Shown: positions 18,745 through 32,460, numbered from the stretch's first letter. The stretch: DNA of 60,000 nt from Tubulanus polymorphus (GCF_964204645.1 NC_134029.1:10160850-10220849); one strand, 5' to 3'. The notes: generated by a model from the sequence alone, not told the origin. Program-made: numbers and translations.

Positions 18745-19298
18745 CTGGCTAAAAGCTTGCACTATACAAAATATACATAATAAACTTTTGCCTTCGACGG
18801 ATCTATACCCGAGGAGTCCGCAGCAAAGACCGCGCACGTGAATCGAAACCCATTCTTTTCAGTTCATTCTGTTGGTGCTGTTCAAATGGCTCGTATATCA
18901 GTACATAATCATCAATATTCACAGAAGGTTCTACCCAGTTTGAATCTCTAGTCGATGATGCCAGTTTCAAAATGATCAGTAAGAGATGATAGAGTTTAAA
19001 TCAATCAGTTAATCTCCAATGTACCCAGTTGACGTCGCGAATCACGGCTGAAGACCCAGATACCAGCAGGGCCACGTTAAGCTGTGTTAAGCCCCGCATA
19101 CTAGGAAGAACTGGCGACGCTGGTGACTAGAACTAGCATATATCTTGAATCCCATTACAGTAAGCCTTCCTTGTAATTCTTTAATTAAACCAATTTCAAG
19201 CATATATTAGATAGGAACTAATCTTGAATTCTAGATTTAATGTTTTTAATGTGCCAATGACCTTTAAACATTCATATTATAGAGCATTTAACATGTAT
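18745..19298. other. Possible 3' UTR or intergenic DNA
   Basis: No gene seen. No convincing AATAAA close to the 18744 stop. Confidence 0.3.
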
Positions 19299-19330
19299 TC
19301 ATGGACTCTAAAACGTTTTAGAGTCCATGA
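19299..19330. repeat. Perfect 32-bp palindrome
   Basis: Each 16-base half is TCATGGACTCTAAAAC and its exact inverse, with no spacer. A short (TA)n run follows at about 19346. Confidence 0.9.
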
Positions 19331-19519
19331 TTACATATTATACAATATATATATATATACGCATACAACGCAGATTCAAAAAACCGAAAACTCAAGAACG
19401 ATAGGCCAGTGAACAAAAACATTCATATCTACATTACATCGTTAACTCATTTCGATATAATTTAGGGGTATTAATATGTGATTTACGACTGTTTTACAAA
19501 ACCCAGGTGAACTGTACTT

Positions 19520-22500
19520 TTCATTTCGCTTTATTCAAACATGTATAACTGAACCCCACTTAACACAGATCAATGAGAAGTCCGGATTGAAGGTGCCATT
19601 TTACATACATAGATGGACCCACGTAAATCATATCCAAAGCTTGCAAATGAAAGGGAAAGAACACTGCCTAGTAGGACAGAGTCGAAACATTTTTTCCAAC
19701 TACTGTTAGAAACTGTGATATGTCTGTAGTAATGTTCATATATATACAAATTATTATTGCCTATCCCGAGTTTAGAACACATTTTAAAACGGCTTAAAAT
19801 CAGACCATTACCCTTCCCTAAAAAATATTGCAGAGGGAGCACAAACAGTTTACATGTTCATATAATACCTAAACCTCTTCAGCATCACCCTGCCTCCCTA
19901 ACAGGGATTCAAACCTGATGACAATCATACTGCCACAAAAGATGTCTCAGCCCTGCAATATTCCTATTCACCATGGTCTAATCAGGGGCAGATCTAGGAA
20001 AATTGGAAGGCCAGGGTCCAGAAGAAAAGAAAAGGTATTTCCCGGATTAAGCAGCCATGTCAAATGCCACCACAACTCCCAGTGTTAAGATATCTTCTAA
20101 GAAATAGATCCTAAAAGATGCAAATTACGAGAGGTTGAGCATTACATTTGCAGGTTTCACCGATCTTGACGAAAAGGGCAACCTCGGTGGGAAGGCAGCA
20201 GTCCAGATCCCAGAAACCACCCCGTAGATCTGCTCCTGCTAATCATAAAATGTTTACAGTAACAACGTAATAACAGGGACCTTTTAAATCATGTTGTAAT
20301 CCACCATCCTCCCGTCTGGTCTGGGATTCAACCTTCCATTTTCAATCACAATGTAAAAATTACCGTACGAGGCATTAGAATACACAAGTACACTTTCGAT
20401 CTATTCCTCCACCATCAAACAGAATCTTATTGCACGACCATCACCTTACAGCTTAAAAAAAATTACAAATCCATTTCTATAAGACTGGAAATTTAGGACA
20501 TTTTCAAACTTAGATAACATTCACTTGCCTGGGACAATAATATCAGATATCAGATATAGATACAATATACACTCACAAGGCATATCACATCTCATTCTAT
20601 TAAAGTATACCGGTAGTTTGAATTTTCACTTGAATATTGTGTATAAATGTACGCACGCATCTGATAAATGTATAGCCAAAGATTAACAATGACCTGTTAT
20701 TATGAAAAATTCTGAATTCTGTTAGAAAATAAACTAATAAACACATGCAAAAATAAGTATTTGACAAGCACAAAATGTGATAGATGTATCATACTCAAAT
20801 AACAACGAATATTCTAAATTAGAACTCTTTACGCGCATACCTGCCTATAATTAAAGACTTCTCTTTGAATACAAATCTCACATCTATTTTTTAGTTTATT
20901 GACACCATTAATAGTCAGACAATTTAAAATCTAAACCAAAACAAAGCCCTCGCAACAATGGCGATTCTACTATCATTATTATTCAATATTATCATTGTTC
21001 TCTTTAAGTGTGGTAATCACTACACATCCGATGCGAAAAAAAAAATACAATAATCCTGGCACTTCCCTGTATCATCTGTGCAAAACAGTTATCCATTTAA
21101 GTTTCAAATACCTTCATCATTCATAGCAATAATGTATTAAAAATCAATAATAATGATAGTAATTATATTATAATGAAATAATTAGTAATAATGATGTTCA
21201 TGAAAACTGACCATTTCTGAAAACTGACGGAAATCTAATATACTTGAATCATGCCTGTTAAATGAATGAATTCAATGGCTACATAGACTGACTGAATTTA
21301 CCCTCTTTCTTCAGGTATATGTATATATAGAATATAATATTCCTATCAATCATATATGCTTGTATAAAAAATAAGACCAAACTAAATAACTAGTGATAAT
21401 AATAACAATGAAAATATTAATAATAGTAACAATTGAAAATTTGTTTGCCGATTCCAAACACATTTTACAAATGTCCGTCTGCAGTTTTATCAACTCGAGT
21501 TATTCAATTTTCAATCAAAAGAAATATTGTTTAGCGTGTACAATCGGGCAAACCTCGAAACACTAGCCATAATTATTATATGTAATCATTATAATACCTG
21601 TACGTACTATTTCTGATAGTATGAGTTTGAAACGGATGAAAATACTGGCCAAATAAGAACACATATTTAACAACAAGGATATAACCAGAGACATGTTAAT
21701 AACGAATAGCTACATACGTGTAGGTCATATATGGGATAAAAAGCCCCGATCGAACCGTAAAGCATGTAAAAAGGATTGAATATATGACAGAGTCGATATT
21801 TTGATTCCTTTCAAAGACAAATATAATATCAATTTTTAATCAACAGATTATCTCCATAATGAATTAATTGATATAATTATTTCGATATACTTCAAAAAAA
21901 CATGTACTATCATCACTACAATTCTTTTTTGTGTCCATTTCTCTATGATGAAGATACTCATTTTCCTAGCCTAACTACTCACAGGCAGAACTCACGTAAG
22001 GCAAGCACACATGAAACAATGATTGTTAAAATAGTTGACACTATGTTACAGTATAGTTAAGACCCATAATCTTTTCTGAAGGGCCTTTTCATGGTAATGG
22101 CTTCATCAGTGTCAACAATTGTCTTGAGCTAACTACAGATTGTGGAGGCCAAGGTCAACTTTGTATATGCTGTATCCTATATACAATGTACATTACGTAG
22201 ATTGTGGTCGAAAAAGGAACTCCATGGAACAAACAAATTAATTTGCTACAACCAATAGTTTGCTATATCAAATGGGAATTAAATCATTTGCAAAATTTGA
22301 AACAAAATATAAAGTGAACATAACTGGCTGTGTAAGCGCCGTATTTTGGTGAATTCAGCACCAGCGAAGTAAGGTACTTCATAACTTTGTGTGAACGTGG
22401 CTAGTATCGAGTAAGGTGGAGACGGTTACACATTTTCCAAGTGGCCCATAGACATTTCATTACCTTACATGGAAAACCAATGGTGGGTACATACAGCAGA

Positions 22501-24527
22501 TTGATGATACCCACAAAGATTGCTGTAACGATGTTCCACAGTATTGGAAGATAGTCAGAGATCTCTTCGTGAAAAATCAGGTTTGAAAAATGGCTTCACA
22601 CAAAATGTCGAGCTTTCGATCGAAACCCAGATTAAAGTGATATCAGGCGTTCGTGAGCATTTTTTCCAGATTTAAGTGATGTAGCAAATTTGAAACACTC
22701 ATTAGGTTTGATTCATCACAAGACAACGCAAAGTGTATTTTGATTTTTTTTTTTGATTAAGGTTATATGCCAACAGTAAACATTCATTCACAATGCAGCA
22801 ATGATGGTGCGAACACTTAAATAAATAAGGCTAAAAATCAAGACTAAAATTTCAAATCACAAAAAAAATTGATACACGCATAGTAGCTTCAAATATAGAC
22901 TGAATAACTAAGTGGAATGTAAGGGAATATTTTTTCAGAATTAGGGGCTATGGATAAAAATTAACCCTAATCACAGGCATCGCACTGATTACGCAGCGGG
23001 TACAAAAAAGCTAAATATAATTCATTCTCAATAGCTATGTTGAATTTGAAAAAGACAAACGAAAAAGCTAAGAGCTTCAGACCCCCAATTTTTCTTTCTA
23101 AAATAGCAATATTAAGGGATCGTGTTCAGTTACCATTTTCATCTGCTCACTTAGCAATTACCTTATTTATTAATGAAAATGCATAAAAAATGTGCAGCAC
23201 AAGAATGTCTAACGCACCAAGGTTGTACAATAATACGGCTTTCATATTCAATAAACACAGGTCAACATTTCACCAGCAATTTGAAAGTACTTACTCCACA
23301 AAAATTGAATACAAAGTATCTCATATAAATGGAGAAACTTCAAATTATATTTCATTGATTCCCATCAGCCAAATGTCCAATAAGACTCTTCGGTTTAAGT
23401 GTAAAAATTGTGCGCTTCATTTTTGAGTAAATCCCTCGTCTTTATTCTGCAGTTGTTTTTTTTGTCAAGATAAGGATACGTATGTTTTGATCATTTTTCC
23501 AACTTTTTTGTCTATCTCGTTAAATGTTGATTCATTGTCAATTTGATTGTCCACTTTTCAATCATAGTTAGTTATGAAGACCTAGTTGGTGACCTGATTT
23601 CAACCATTTTTACAAAAGTACTTAATATAATGCGAGAACATGAAACTTGAATAATAATGTTTAACGATTCATACGCTTCGATATAACTGCCAGTCCTTCA
23701 CATACATATATACATGTACATACAGAGTAAGAAGGAACTATATAGCCAGCCTGCCCATCAATTGAACAGGCAAAAATCACCAATGTGCTGATAATAATAA
23801 TCAATGGTAACAAACCTATCGATCCAAATGAAATTGTCAGGTTATCTGGTGGGGGCAGATCATGAGATGTAGATGAAATACATTTTGAATGTTAATTAAT
23901 TCAAAATTAGTGTGTGCACACCTAGCCTGTCTATTTTTTTACACAAGTGTGCCAACGATCCCTACTTAACATTAACGTTTTTTGAGTCTTCTTCGTTCTT
24001 CAAATATACACGAGCCCGGTAAACGCACCTCCAATTCAATTGAGATTGATTAAACACAATGATCTCATTATCATTACAACCTTCCTCTTATTTCACTAAT
24101 ATAATAAAATATTCATAATATAATAGTCATAATAATAATAATGATACTAATTCGTCAGACCTTGGAAGATGAATTGACACAAGCTTTTGTTACGACAACC
24201 AACCAGCACTCTACACAATCCTGGTTCTTCATACATACATATACCTATATATTTACCGGTAATGTATTTGTATACATATATGTATATATGAAGCATAAAT
24301 GATTAAATTTTATATACATAATCCATATTAGATTTGTAACAATGATTTCATAGGATTATTAGAATGTTAAGACTAGACATTCGTAATATTTAATTATTAT
24401 TATATTATTCAGTTATCATCGTTACGATAACATTGTTTTTTCTTAAGTCCAATGACTATTATTTCTTATGATACTACTTTATATCTAATTTATTTATATG
24501 ATACAGTATATACAAAATCCATAGTTC

Positions 24528-24615
<88 letters not shown>

Positions 24616-25136
24616 ATATACGTATGCTGAAGAACATTTACACCAACTGTATATTTCCTTATATATTATTTACATCATCCTCATCCTCATCTTCATCATC
24701 ATCATCACATCGATAAACTGAAAATTTGTACATTTTTACAGACTTTACAATCAATTATAATAATCATTATAATTACAATAATAATAATAGTGGTATAATA
24801 TCAATTATAATAATAATGTTGGTTATTTCAACACAAAGCAGAAGAAACAGCATCAATAAGCATATTTCATCTGACCTTCATTCATCCCCACCATCCTCAT
24901 CCGCAACAAACGCAGCCGTTGCCCAATAAAGGAACTGTGTTACCATGGCAACGAATCATAATTATGTTTTACATTGGAGAGCGAATTGCCTGAACACATA
25001 AGTACTGCCATAGTTGTATAGAATGGGTGCCTTAAAACACCAGCCGCATCGAGGACTCATCAAATGACTACGAACCAGACCGTCGGAGGAAATTTTATAT
25101 TAGAGAAAATTTCATTTCACTACGAAATCTTGGCCT
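19520..25136 (-). other. Long AT-rich region, possible 3' UTR of a minus-strand gene
   Basis: About 5.6 kb with very few repeats and no long ORF. On the minus strand it begins at a strong splice acceptor (TTTTCTTTTCAG, exon from 25136) and ends near an AATAAA (plus TTTATT at about 19531). AT-rich DNA with many ATTTA words and runs of ATT/AAT is what long animal 3' UTRs look like. A decayed SINE-like B box lies near 19905 on the minus strand. Alternative: ordinary intergenic DNA. Confidence 0.3.
24530..24613. repeat. (AT)n microsatellite
   Basis: About 42 uninterrupted AT units. Confidence 0.97.
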
Positions 25137-25328
25137 GAAAAGAAAAAATTAAAAAATGAGCTCATATTTTCCACTGAAAGATGCATTTTGACACTGCAAA
25201 GCAATAAAACATAACTCATCCCCATTAAAATACATTTAGTTGGCTTGTTGGATCATTTAAAATGTTTTTTTTAGATGTTATGGATGGAAATTGTAATGGG
25301 GAAGAGATATTAAATTCCATACCACAAA

Positions 25329-25526
25329 TACAGTCAACACTCAATTATCCGCCACCCGCAGTTTTTCCACCCAAATCATGAATCCCTGAAAAATTTAGTT
25401 CTTTATCAATTACAGTCAACCCCTCATATACCACCCACATCGGTGCAGAACGATTTTGGCGGTATAGAGAGTATGGCGGTATATCGGGGGTTTTACTATG
25501 TATTTGTATATTGGGGGTTGACTGTA
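25329..25526. mobile_element. pogo/Tigger-like MITE(s)
   Basis: TACAGTCAACCCCTCATATA at 25411 and its inverse GGGGGTTGACTGTA ending at 25526 bound a 112-bp TA-flanked MITE. A further TACAGTCAACACTCAATTAT end at 25329 suggests a second, partly overlapping or nested relative. Confidence 0.6.
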
Positions 25527-25784
25527 CATCGCCTCGCAAGCACCCCTGGACATCCCCCAAAATGATCTCCCAAATCTCCCACGCGCAGCTTAGATGATGT
25601 CATTATCAGCCAATCAGATATCCCGTTCTATCTTAGCTCGGGTTTTTCCATCTATAATTCTTCCGTGAAATCTACCTCAGCGATTAAACAACGAACAATC
25701 TGATTGGTGCCGCAAGTTTTTGTGCAGCAAAGCTGCGTATGTACCTGCGCACCTAGTCTACTGCAGCAGGGGTTCATGCCTTGG

Positions 25785-25870
25785 CTTTGTGTAATGATGC
25801 CACCAGGTTCGAATCCTTGCCGTAGGAGGATGCAGCTGTTCCCTGAATATCAATTTAAATTCCTAAGATA
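25785..25870 (+). repeat. Decayed tRNA-like SINE head
   Basis: B box GGTTCGAATCC at 25807-25817, with a poor A box upstream. Confidence 0.3.
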
Positions 25871-25954
25871 TTAACGCTCAATATGAAGAAAAAGAATACT
25901 TGAAATGAACAAGACCTTGTTCAGTGTCAACTTTTAAATTAAACTGTCATTTAT

Positions 25955-26690
25955 TAGAATGACAGTTCTAAAGCCCTTCGCATGGGCGTGAACACAATCT
26001 GAGGCAAAGTCATGGTACAAAAAGCATAGCATAGCTTTCTGGAGTCGCGTAGAAGATGAAGATCTAGCCAATTACAACATCTGAGAACACAATTCAACTG
26101 AGATGAAGTAGGAATATAATTATCAAGATTATGATCTACTGAGTTCACCTACTTGGGAGCTCATCTTACAGAAGACAGTCCAACAGGCCGCGAAGCATTA
26201 GCCAAACTGGTTATTGCTACTAGGCAGTTTTCGAAGATGAAGATCTGGAAGACACAGAACATAAAGAAAAAGTTCAGCTCAACTTATTGAAGGCTTTAGT
26301 AACATCGACTGCCCTTTATGACTGTGACTCATGGACATTCAAGTAACACCTAGAGGGTTGCATAGAAGCTCTTTGAAATGCGTCGTTTTAGGCGCCTACT
26401 CAATATACTGTACGTATGTATCATACCACAAATCAGTCTCTCAGGAATGAAGTGTAGGACTTACAGGGCCACATGAATCTCTCCTAGAAACAGTGGAGGC
26501 CGAAAATGCAATGTGGTTCCATCATGTATCTAGACATCCATCCACACTCCATTGTCCCATACAGTATTGCAGAGAATGGTCGTAGAGAATGGAGTAGACC
26601 TAATGGGGCAGACCTAAGACTCAATGGCTGGCCAACCTAACAACTTGAACAATACTATGTAACACTATGATTAGTGGATAACCAGAAGGG
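25955..26690 (+). pseudogene. Decayed LINE ORF2, C-terminal part
   Basis: Across several frames the plus strand shows the conserved tail of non-LTR retrotransposon ORF2: FTYLGAHLTED, a KKKVQLNLLKALVTSTALYD segment (the usual RLLKSLVLSVLLYG), DSWTFK (CESWTL), IEALEMRRFRRLLNI (IEAFEMRCYRRLLGI) and a final GRKCN/ENG region (RRKLKW...GxRGRGR). Many stops and frameshifts. The RT catalytic core is upstream and lost. The minus-strand ORFs across it are shadows. Confidence 0.7.
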
Positions 26691-26984
26691 ATGGAGGGAT
26701 GTTATTCAAGATATAAAGGTGCCCCATAGGATAGATAGAACATCTACTGGATAGAGAAACAGAGGTAAGAAAGTAGGAAAATATCCAATGAAAATAAAAA
26801 CCGAACTATTCTTAATATTAGCCACATTTGTAAGCCATTACAACGCGAAATATAGCTGGAATGTACCTCAAACCGATTCCTTAATGTGCACAAAGTTTGA
26901 AAAACAAACAAAAAACAGTTGAGAATTGAAGGCTCCATGGCATCAATGAAATTTTTCAACATTCCCTTCTGGTGGCCACATTGG

Positions 26985-28120
26985 GAATCCCAATGACCTT
27001 AATTTCAAAAGGAATGTACCTTAGGCCAATTCCGACATGTATACTGAGTTTGAAATTAGTCAAAAATTGAAGGCTATATCTCACTAACGTTGCTTTTCCA
27101 CATGCTTTCTGTCCCTGGTAGCCACGATTTGATATGCTCATGAAATCTCATGATCCTAGATGAAAAACTTCAGAAGTTATAGAAGGAAACAATTGCACGA
27201 TGAAAGAAGACTTGCCCACAGTGGCATAAACCATTTATCCAATAAAAGTTAAATTAAGCCAATATCCCATAATATTTCTTGGTATTTACAGAAATTTCTT
27301 TTTGATGTTTTAAGGGTTTGCCTCAATCAGTACAAGTGAAAATTTAATTCAATTTCAGTACAGAAAAAATGCATTCACATATTTTCTGATTCTACGGGGA
27401 AATATCACAAGCTATTCCAAAGTAAAGTGACCCCAATGATCTTCAGGATATCTCTTTTTTTTATCTATGTATTATTTATTCAACAATCTGTAGTTATCAT
27501 ATTACCTCAAGCCTTATCAGTTTGGCACTGGTAAGAAGTAAGAAGTAAGAAATAATTTAGGAAATCGTTAGTTGAGATTGACAAAGGAAGACCACGATTC
27601 ATTTAAAAATCCAATTGTCAGTGAAATAACTTATAAATTCTTTTGCGAACATATTTTCAACGGCCAGAAGTTGCTAGATATGGTATAAACTAGCATAATC
27701 CCTTTTGGCCTAAAAATACTCCCTCCCCCAACTCTACCCTAGAAGCTGTGGACCACATATTTGCAACACATCATTATGAAAATCTCCTTCGTTAAGAGGT
27801 TAATCTAAAATTGTATCTTTTTCACATATTCATCATCCCCTGGGGGCCAAATGAAAAAATCTGGTGACCCTGAAAATTTGCACAGAGGTGTACCATTCCA
27901 TCTGCAACATATCTTTATAATGAAATATGTTTCTTGATAATGTTTCTTAATGAAATATGTAATTTGCTTTTTCAAGTATTCAACACCCCCCGGTGACCAC
28001 ATGGAATATCGTCTGACGAAACTTCGCACAAGGGCATGACATTCCATCAACAAAATATCGGCAAAACATTTTCATTGTCAAATCTGCTTCATTTAGACGT
28101 TTATCTCACATCCTCTTTAT
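26985..28120. repeat. Divergent repeat family, several copies
   Basis: 27785-27960 and 27960-28110 are diverged direct copies (TTAGA/TTAATCT...CATATTCATCATCCCC...GGCCAAATG...CATTCCATCTGCAACATAT). A related block lies at 26985-27150 (GGTGGCCACATTGGGAATCC). They follow the LINE remnant and may be its decayed 3' region or an independent satellite. Confidence 0.45.
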
Positions 28121-28219
28121 GGGTTAAGCATCCAAATACGGTAGCCGGTCTACCATCTTGGATCCAACCACGATAAAACGCCCGTGCACAACTAAATAGC
28201 CAAACAAGCATAAACTTAC

Positions 28220-28333
28220 AAGAGAGCCAGTGGTTTGGGAAATGATCCCCGGACAAGATTCTGTCCATGGACAGATGCGGGACGAGCCGACTCCGGCAAC
28301 ACTTCATCGTATGGAAAGATGACATAATAACTA
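28220..28333 (-). CDS. Candidate minus-strand exon, paired with the acceptor at 25136
   Basis: On the minus strand an acceptor-like TTATTATCTAG (ending at 28334) precedes ATG 28325, and the frame runs 35 codons plus one base (MSSFHTMKCCRSRLVPHLSM at the start) to CTCTCTT|GTAAGT, a strong donor. The phase (1) fits the exon entered at 25136, where only six more codons precede a TGA. Basic and Cys-containing; family not recognised. Frame, two splice sites and matching phase support it, but chance agreement of phase is one in three. Confidence 0.3.
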
Positions 28334-28908
28334 GATAATAATCATTTGTGGCCCAATCTAATAATTATGTTTTACGAGAACAACAGGCATCATCCGTTTT
28401 GGCCAATGTTGCCTCTCGTTCCATTTGTGGAGAGTCGCCACAAACTAATAAACGTGATAATTCTGATGAACAAATTTTCACCGTAGCAAGGAATCGAACA
28501 CCGACCCACAATTTCATAGACCAAGACGATAACACTGCGCCACATGCTATTGTAAATAGCTCCATTGATAAACTGTCATTCACTATATTCAATACACCAA
28601 CTGTGCCGCCATTCAATGAAAACCGCAACTGTGATAATACTAAGGTGGTGAAAAAAATTAACTTTTCTGGTGTATATGCTAGTTGTAGACACAAAATCTA
28701 TTAGGTACAAATATACAGTAGGCCTACATGAATACACATACATAAGCGTAATCGCTACGAAGATCTACAATGGCGTGTTGACAGAGGAGTTTTGTGACAA
28801 ATATTTCGACTCCTACGCCGATTATGGCATGATGAAATTTCACTGTAAAAATCTGGCCTAACTATCCGGGCCCTAATAATCTGCTAACAAGTACCTCGGT
28901 GAGATAAA

Positions 28909-30570
28909 CAGTAGAGTACGGATAAGTCGGATAGACTTAACTCGGACATATATGCATATATATGTCAGTCAATTTCTGAAGTCCCGGTCCTTTTGGGTAT
29001 AAGAGAGTACAAAGTCCGATTACATAAGTCAGACACGGATAAAATATCTTGGTCCAATTGAGAAATTATTATTACATTTTCATATGTGCTTCAAATAAAT
29101 AGTTAACCTATACAGTACTACTCGTCTCGTTACCTATTTTCATATATGTCTAATTAGGATTTAAAAAGTTCAAAATATTTCTTAACTGAATATATGCCTC
29201 ACGCATAGATGGCAATCATAAGCATAATCATCATTAATCATTAGTGTCGGTAAAACACAGAATAGACAAGTTACTTTATTGATTCAAGTTTAATATTGCC
29301 AACCATAGACTCTAAAGGCCGGCTTATGTCGACGCCTACCGACGCAACTGGGTCTCGCGCCGATAAGCGGCCTACGAGAGGCCGCTAGTTGCTGCTCTAT
29401 CGGTTCGACATAAGCCAGCCTACTGACTCGTCGCAAGCCGTATCCGGCTAGTTGCCCATGTTCTACTCCGGCCTACGGTAGGCGGACAGTTGCTTTCGAT
29501 GGCAACCGATATAAGCTCATCTGTGACGCGATGGAACTGAGAGCAGGGGTTTCAGCCAATAAAAGACCGCATACAGTACAAATTATGACCGCAAGTTAGC
29601 GTCATTCGTAATGAGTCATTAACTTTCAAATTCAAGTTGTTCAAAACGTAAACCAAACCTTCAGCACAGCAGATGACTGGACCAAGATCTAGAAACTAAA
29701 TTGGTAGAATTATGGTGTGAGCAGCCATCTTTATATGATGTTGCTAGCACTTTGTATTCAAAACAGAATCAGAAAGATAAAGATCTTAAAGAAATACCTT
29801 TCTAATAGAAATAGATTTCCCAATAATTCAAAATAATTCAAATCTATTCTCAAAATGCTTATTACGTGAGCATCTGAGCCGTTGCAGTTGCCAGTAATCG
29901 TAACCGACATAGGCAGGGAAGCAACTGGGAGGATCTTGTATCCCGCTAGTCGGCCTCAGTTGCTGCAAATCAAAGCACAGTCGACATAAGCTGGGCTGCG
30001 ATCGCGGTTGCTCTCAGTTGCGTTGGTAGGAGTCGGTAGGCGTCACGTTGCTTGTCAACATTAACCAGCAAAAGTCAATGGTTGGTCAGTAGTTGTGCAC
30101 AGATGGAATGTACATTTCAAATTCATAGAGAATGCTTTGAGCCGAGTATAAATAACAGGTGTTGATCATCCCCTTTGACCTTCCAATGCAGATGAGTTAG
30201 CTGGAGTATAAGCTGGTTTGACGGTTTGCCAGTTTGACGTGTCGCCATTATTCATATTGAAGCTGACTTGCCATTTTGGCTGGCGGTCGCTTGCGCCCAC
30301 TCACACACATTGTTTAAATAGGATTTTGTATAAATAGGTTTTTCGTTACGTGAATTAATAATTCTAAGGGAAAATGTTCAATTCATTCCTGAAAAATGAC
30401 AATTATTTGGTATCTATCACATTTAAGTATGCATTTCTTTACATGTGCATAATATGCATAACTTCTCATACGAAAAATACAATATTTTTGGAATACGTGT
30501 AACTCGGAATATGCGTAAGTCAGACTAAAAATGATTGTTTTGAGTGATCCAATTTACATGTTCGCTACTG
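28909..30570. mobile_element. Possible Tc1/pogo-like element with nested insert
   Basis: CAGTAG at 28909 and CTACTG at 30565-30570 face each other, and GTCAGAC / AACTCGG words occur near both ends in inverted order. The TIR is weak and the flanking TA is seen only on the right. Confidence 0.3.
29316..30051. mobile_element. GTTGC/GCAAC-rich quasi-palindromic element
   Basis: GACGCCTACCGACGCAACTG near 29330 faces its inverse ending at about 30044 (CGGTAGGCGTC). GTCGACATAAGC, TTGC and GCAAC words repeat in both orientations through both arms. In style (though not in exact sequence) it resembles the TTAA MITE inside R. Confidence 0.5.
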
Positions 30571-32219
30571 TAGATGCCTTAACGCGTCACAGAAAAATTC
30601 AACTTATTATAAAGTTAGTGAATTGCTGAATGAATTAAATTTTTTAGCCTACAGCGCCTGCAGGGACAATTGCAAAGATAGGCTCCTTTTGCAAATGTAT
30701 GGGCTTATTTTGAGTACCACGAAAAGTATAAAATTCTTAGATGGTATTAATCTAAATACTCTTTTTCCGGAGAATTCGAAGAAAAATAACATTTTCTAAT
30801 AACATGGTATTGCAGCCAGGGTACATTAGAAAGTCATAATGAAGATACGGAACTAAAATTGATCAACAGCTTGAATGTCCAGATCAATCAAGAGCGACAA
30901 TTTTAAGCTTTAGTAGATGAAATAGCGTTTTATAAAACAAAACATGTCCAAGTTTATCAGTATTTTCAAAAAATTCTCCAGTAGTCCCAAATTTTCAAAC
31001 CAGAAGACGTTTTAAAAATCAGCATTGAGGTCTTAAAAATCTGTATTAGGTTAAATTACCGGGTACTAGGAGAAAAATTTGTGTTCCCGTTTTCTGACAC
31101 CGTACTAGTGGGCCATCTTCATCTTAGTACAGATGGCGCACTAGCACAGTGTCATATTGAGAGTAGTATAATTTTAGTTGACAATGAGTGACTGAGAGAT
31201 TTAAGAGAAAGGACGATGCAATTTGCCATAAAAACAAATGAATCAGGTGAATAAAAATCCGTAACAATTCTTCTAAAAACGCCGTATTTTCACATGATAT
31301 TCTGGAACAGTTACGGAAAAATAAGAACGGTCGGTAGCTCTGGTACACTACCAGCCGCTACATCTTATCTTCCTTTCAAAAAAACTTATTTTTGTTGATT
31401 AAGAGAATCATCCGATGAGGGCCCAATTATTTTTGTAAGTATTTTGTGACTGTGTGACTAGTCGCTGCAGATTCACCTTTGACAATACATTGTGACGACT
31501 CTCATACAGAGCTTGGTTGCAGGTCCCCAAACCCCTCTATAATGCTGATGCACAAACCAAGTTTCTTCAAATGAAACTAAGCCTGTTCTTATCAACCATG
31601 TTCAGAATGAGGCTTCCACCATTTGCATTATTCTGAGCTTCTGGGGAGGGTATGCACTAACTTACAAACTTGAAATGTTGACCAATTCAATTCAACTTCA
31701 TTTTGTCCAAACCCGATGCGTGAAATGACGATACAATTCAATTCAATTCAATTCAATAAATTTATGGATATTTCGAAATACGAAACATCGTAACACCATT
31801 AATAAAATTTCTATCATTGCAAAAAAAATTGATTAACTGATTTTCGACACTTTTTAAAATTCAAGCCATCAAAATCAATTTTGAAGATTTTTTCAATTCA
31901 AGTGCTTTTCAAGATTTTGAAAGTGCTGAATTCAAGGCTTTTCAAGGCCTTGAATTTCTTTTCGAGAATCACAGATTAAAAACCATGCATGGGGCCCAAT
32001 TCTATTAGACACAGTTTTTCTCCATGTTAAGATTGGTCTCAATGATCATCCAGTTAATTTACAATTTGGATGATACTGATGGCTGCCATTGCGATTTCAT
32101 TGTTTCTGTAAGCGCTGAATTGTCAAAATGGCATAACTCAGTCAGAAATTTTGATGTCACCGCATTAAATATAAGATGCTTGCATACAAAATGTCTAAAA
32201 GTTTTGGTGAATCATTTAT
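30571..32219. other. Non-coding DNA with simple repeats
   Basis: Contains a (CAATT)5 run at about 31731-31756 and, at 31860-31970, a quasi-palindromic patch of CAAGGCCTTGAA-like words, a common low-grade repeat. No gene seen. Confidence 0.4.
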
Positions 32220-32460
32220 CCTAAGGGTGAAGGACGAAGATACCCCCGAATATCTGTCATGTTCATATTCCAAATAATCGAGAATTACAAATCTAGGAGG
32301 ATGTTGATTTCTATACAGAGTTCCGAGGACTTGGGTGTCTTGTTTATCATGGGTTTAGAATAACTGTTTTGGGTAACAGAGGCAAAGTGTCAGGGCGGAT
32401 TTGGATGGCTTGAGCAGTAATAGGCAGGGCGGAAGTGGCTTGGGTGTTAATGGGTTAATA
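32220..32460 (+). repeat. Interspersed repeat, copy 1
   Basis: Shares an ordered set of words with 41280-41515: GTCATGTTCATA.TCCAAATA, TCGAGAAT.ACAA, GATGTTG.TTTCT, CGAGGACTT, TGTCAGGG and a final GTGCTAATG/GTGTTAATG-GGTTAA. Confidence 0.55.

Noticed and set aside
18470-18841. 123-codon plus-strand ORF
   Set aside because: Starts at TTG and is less protein-like than the 57-codon frame it overlaps.
22380-22570. Minus-strand frame with a hydrophobic stretch (ILWNIVTAIFVGIINLLYV)
   Set aside because: No ATG, closed upstream by TGA, and inside AT-rich DNA where hydrophobic runs arise by chance.
24452-24721. 89-codon plus ORF over the (AT)n run
   Set aside because: Alternating Tyr-Ile translation of a microsatellite.
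28342-28704. 120-codon plus-strand open frame (first start GTG at 28348)
   Set aside because: No ATG, no convincing acceptor and no recognisable motif; a minus-strand frame of similar length overlaps it, as expected by chance in this composition.
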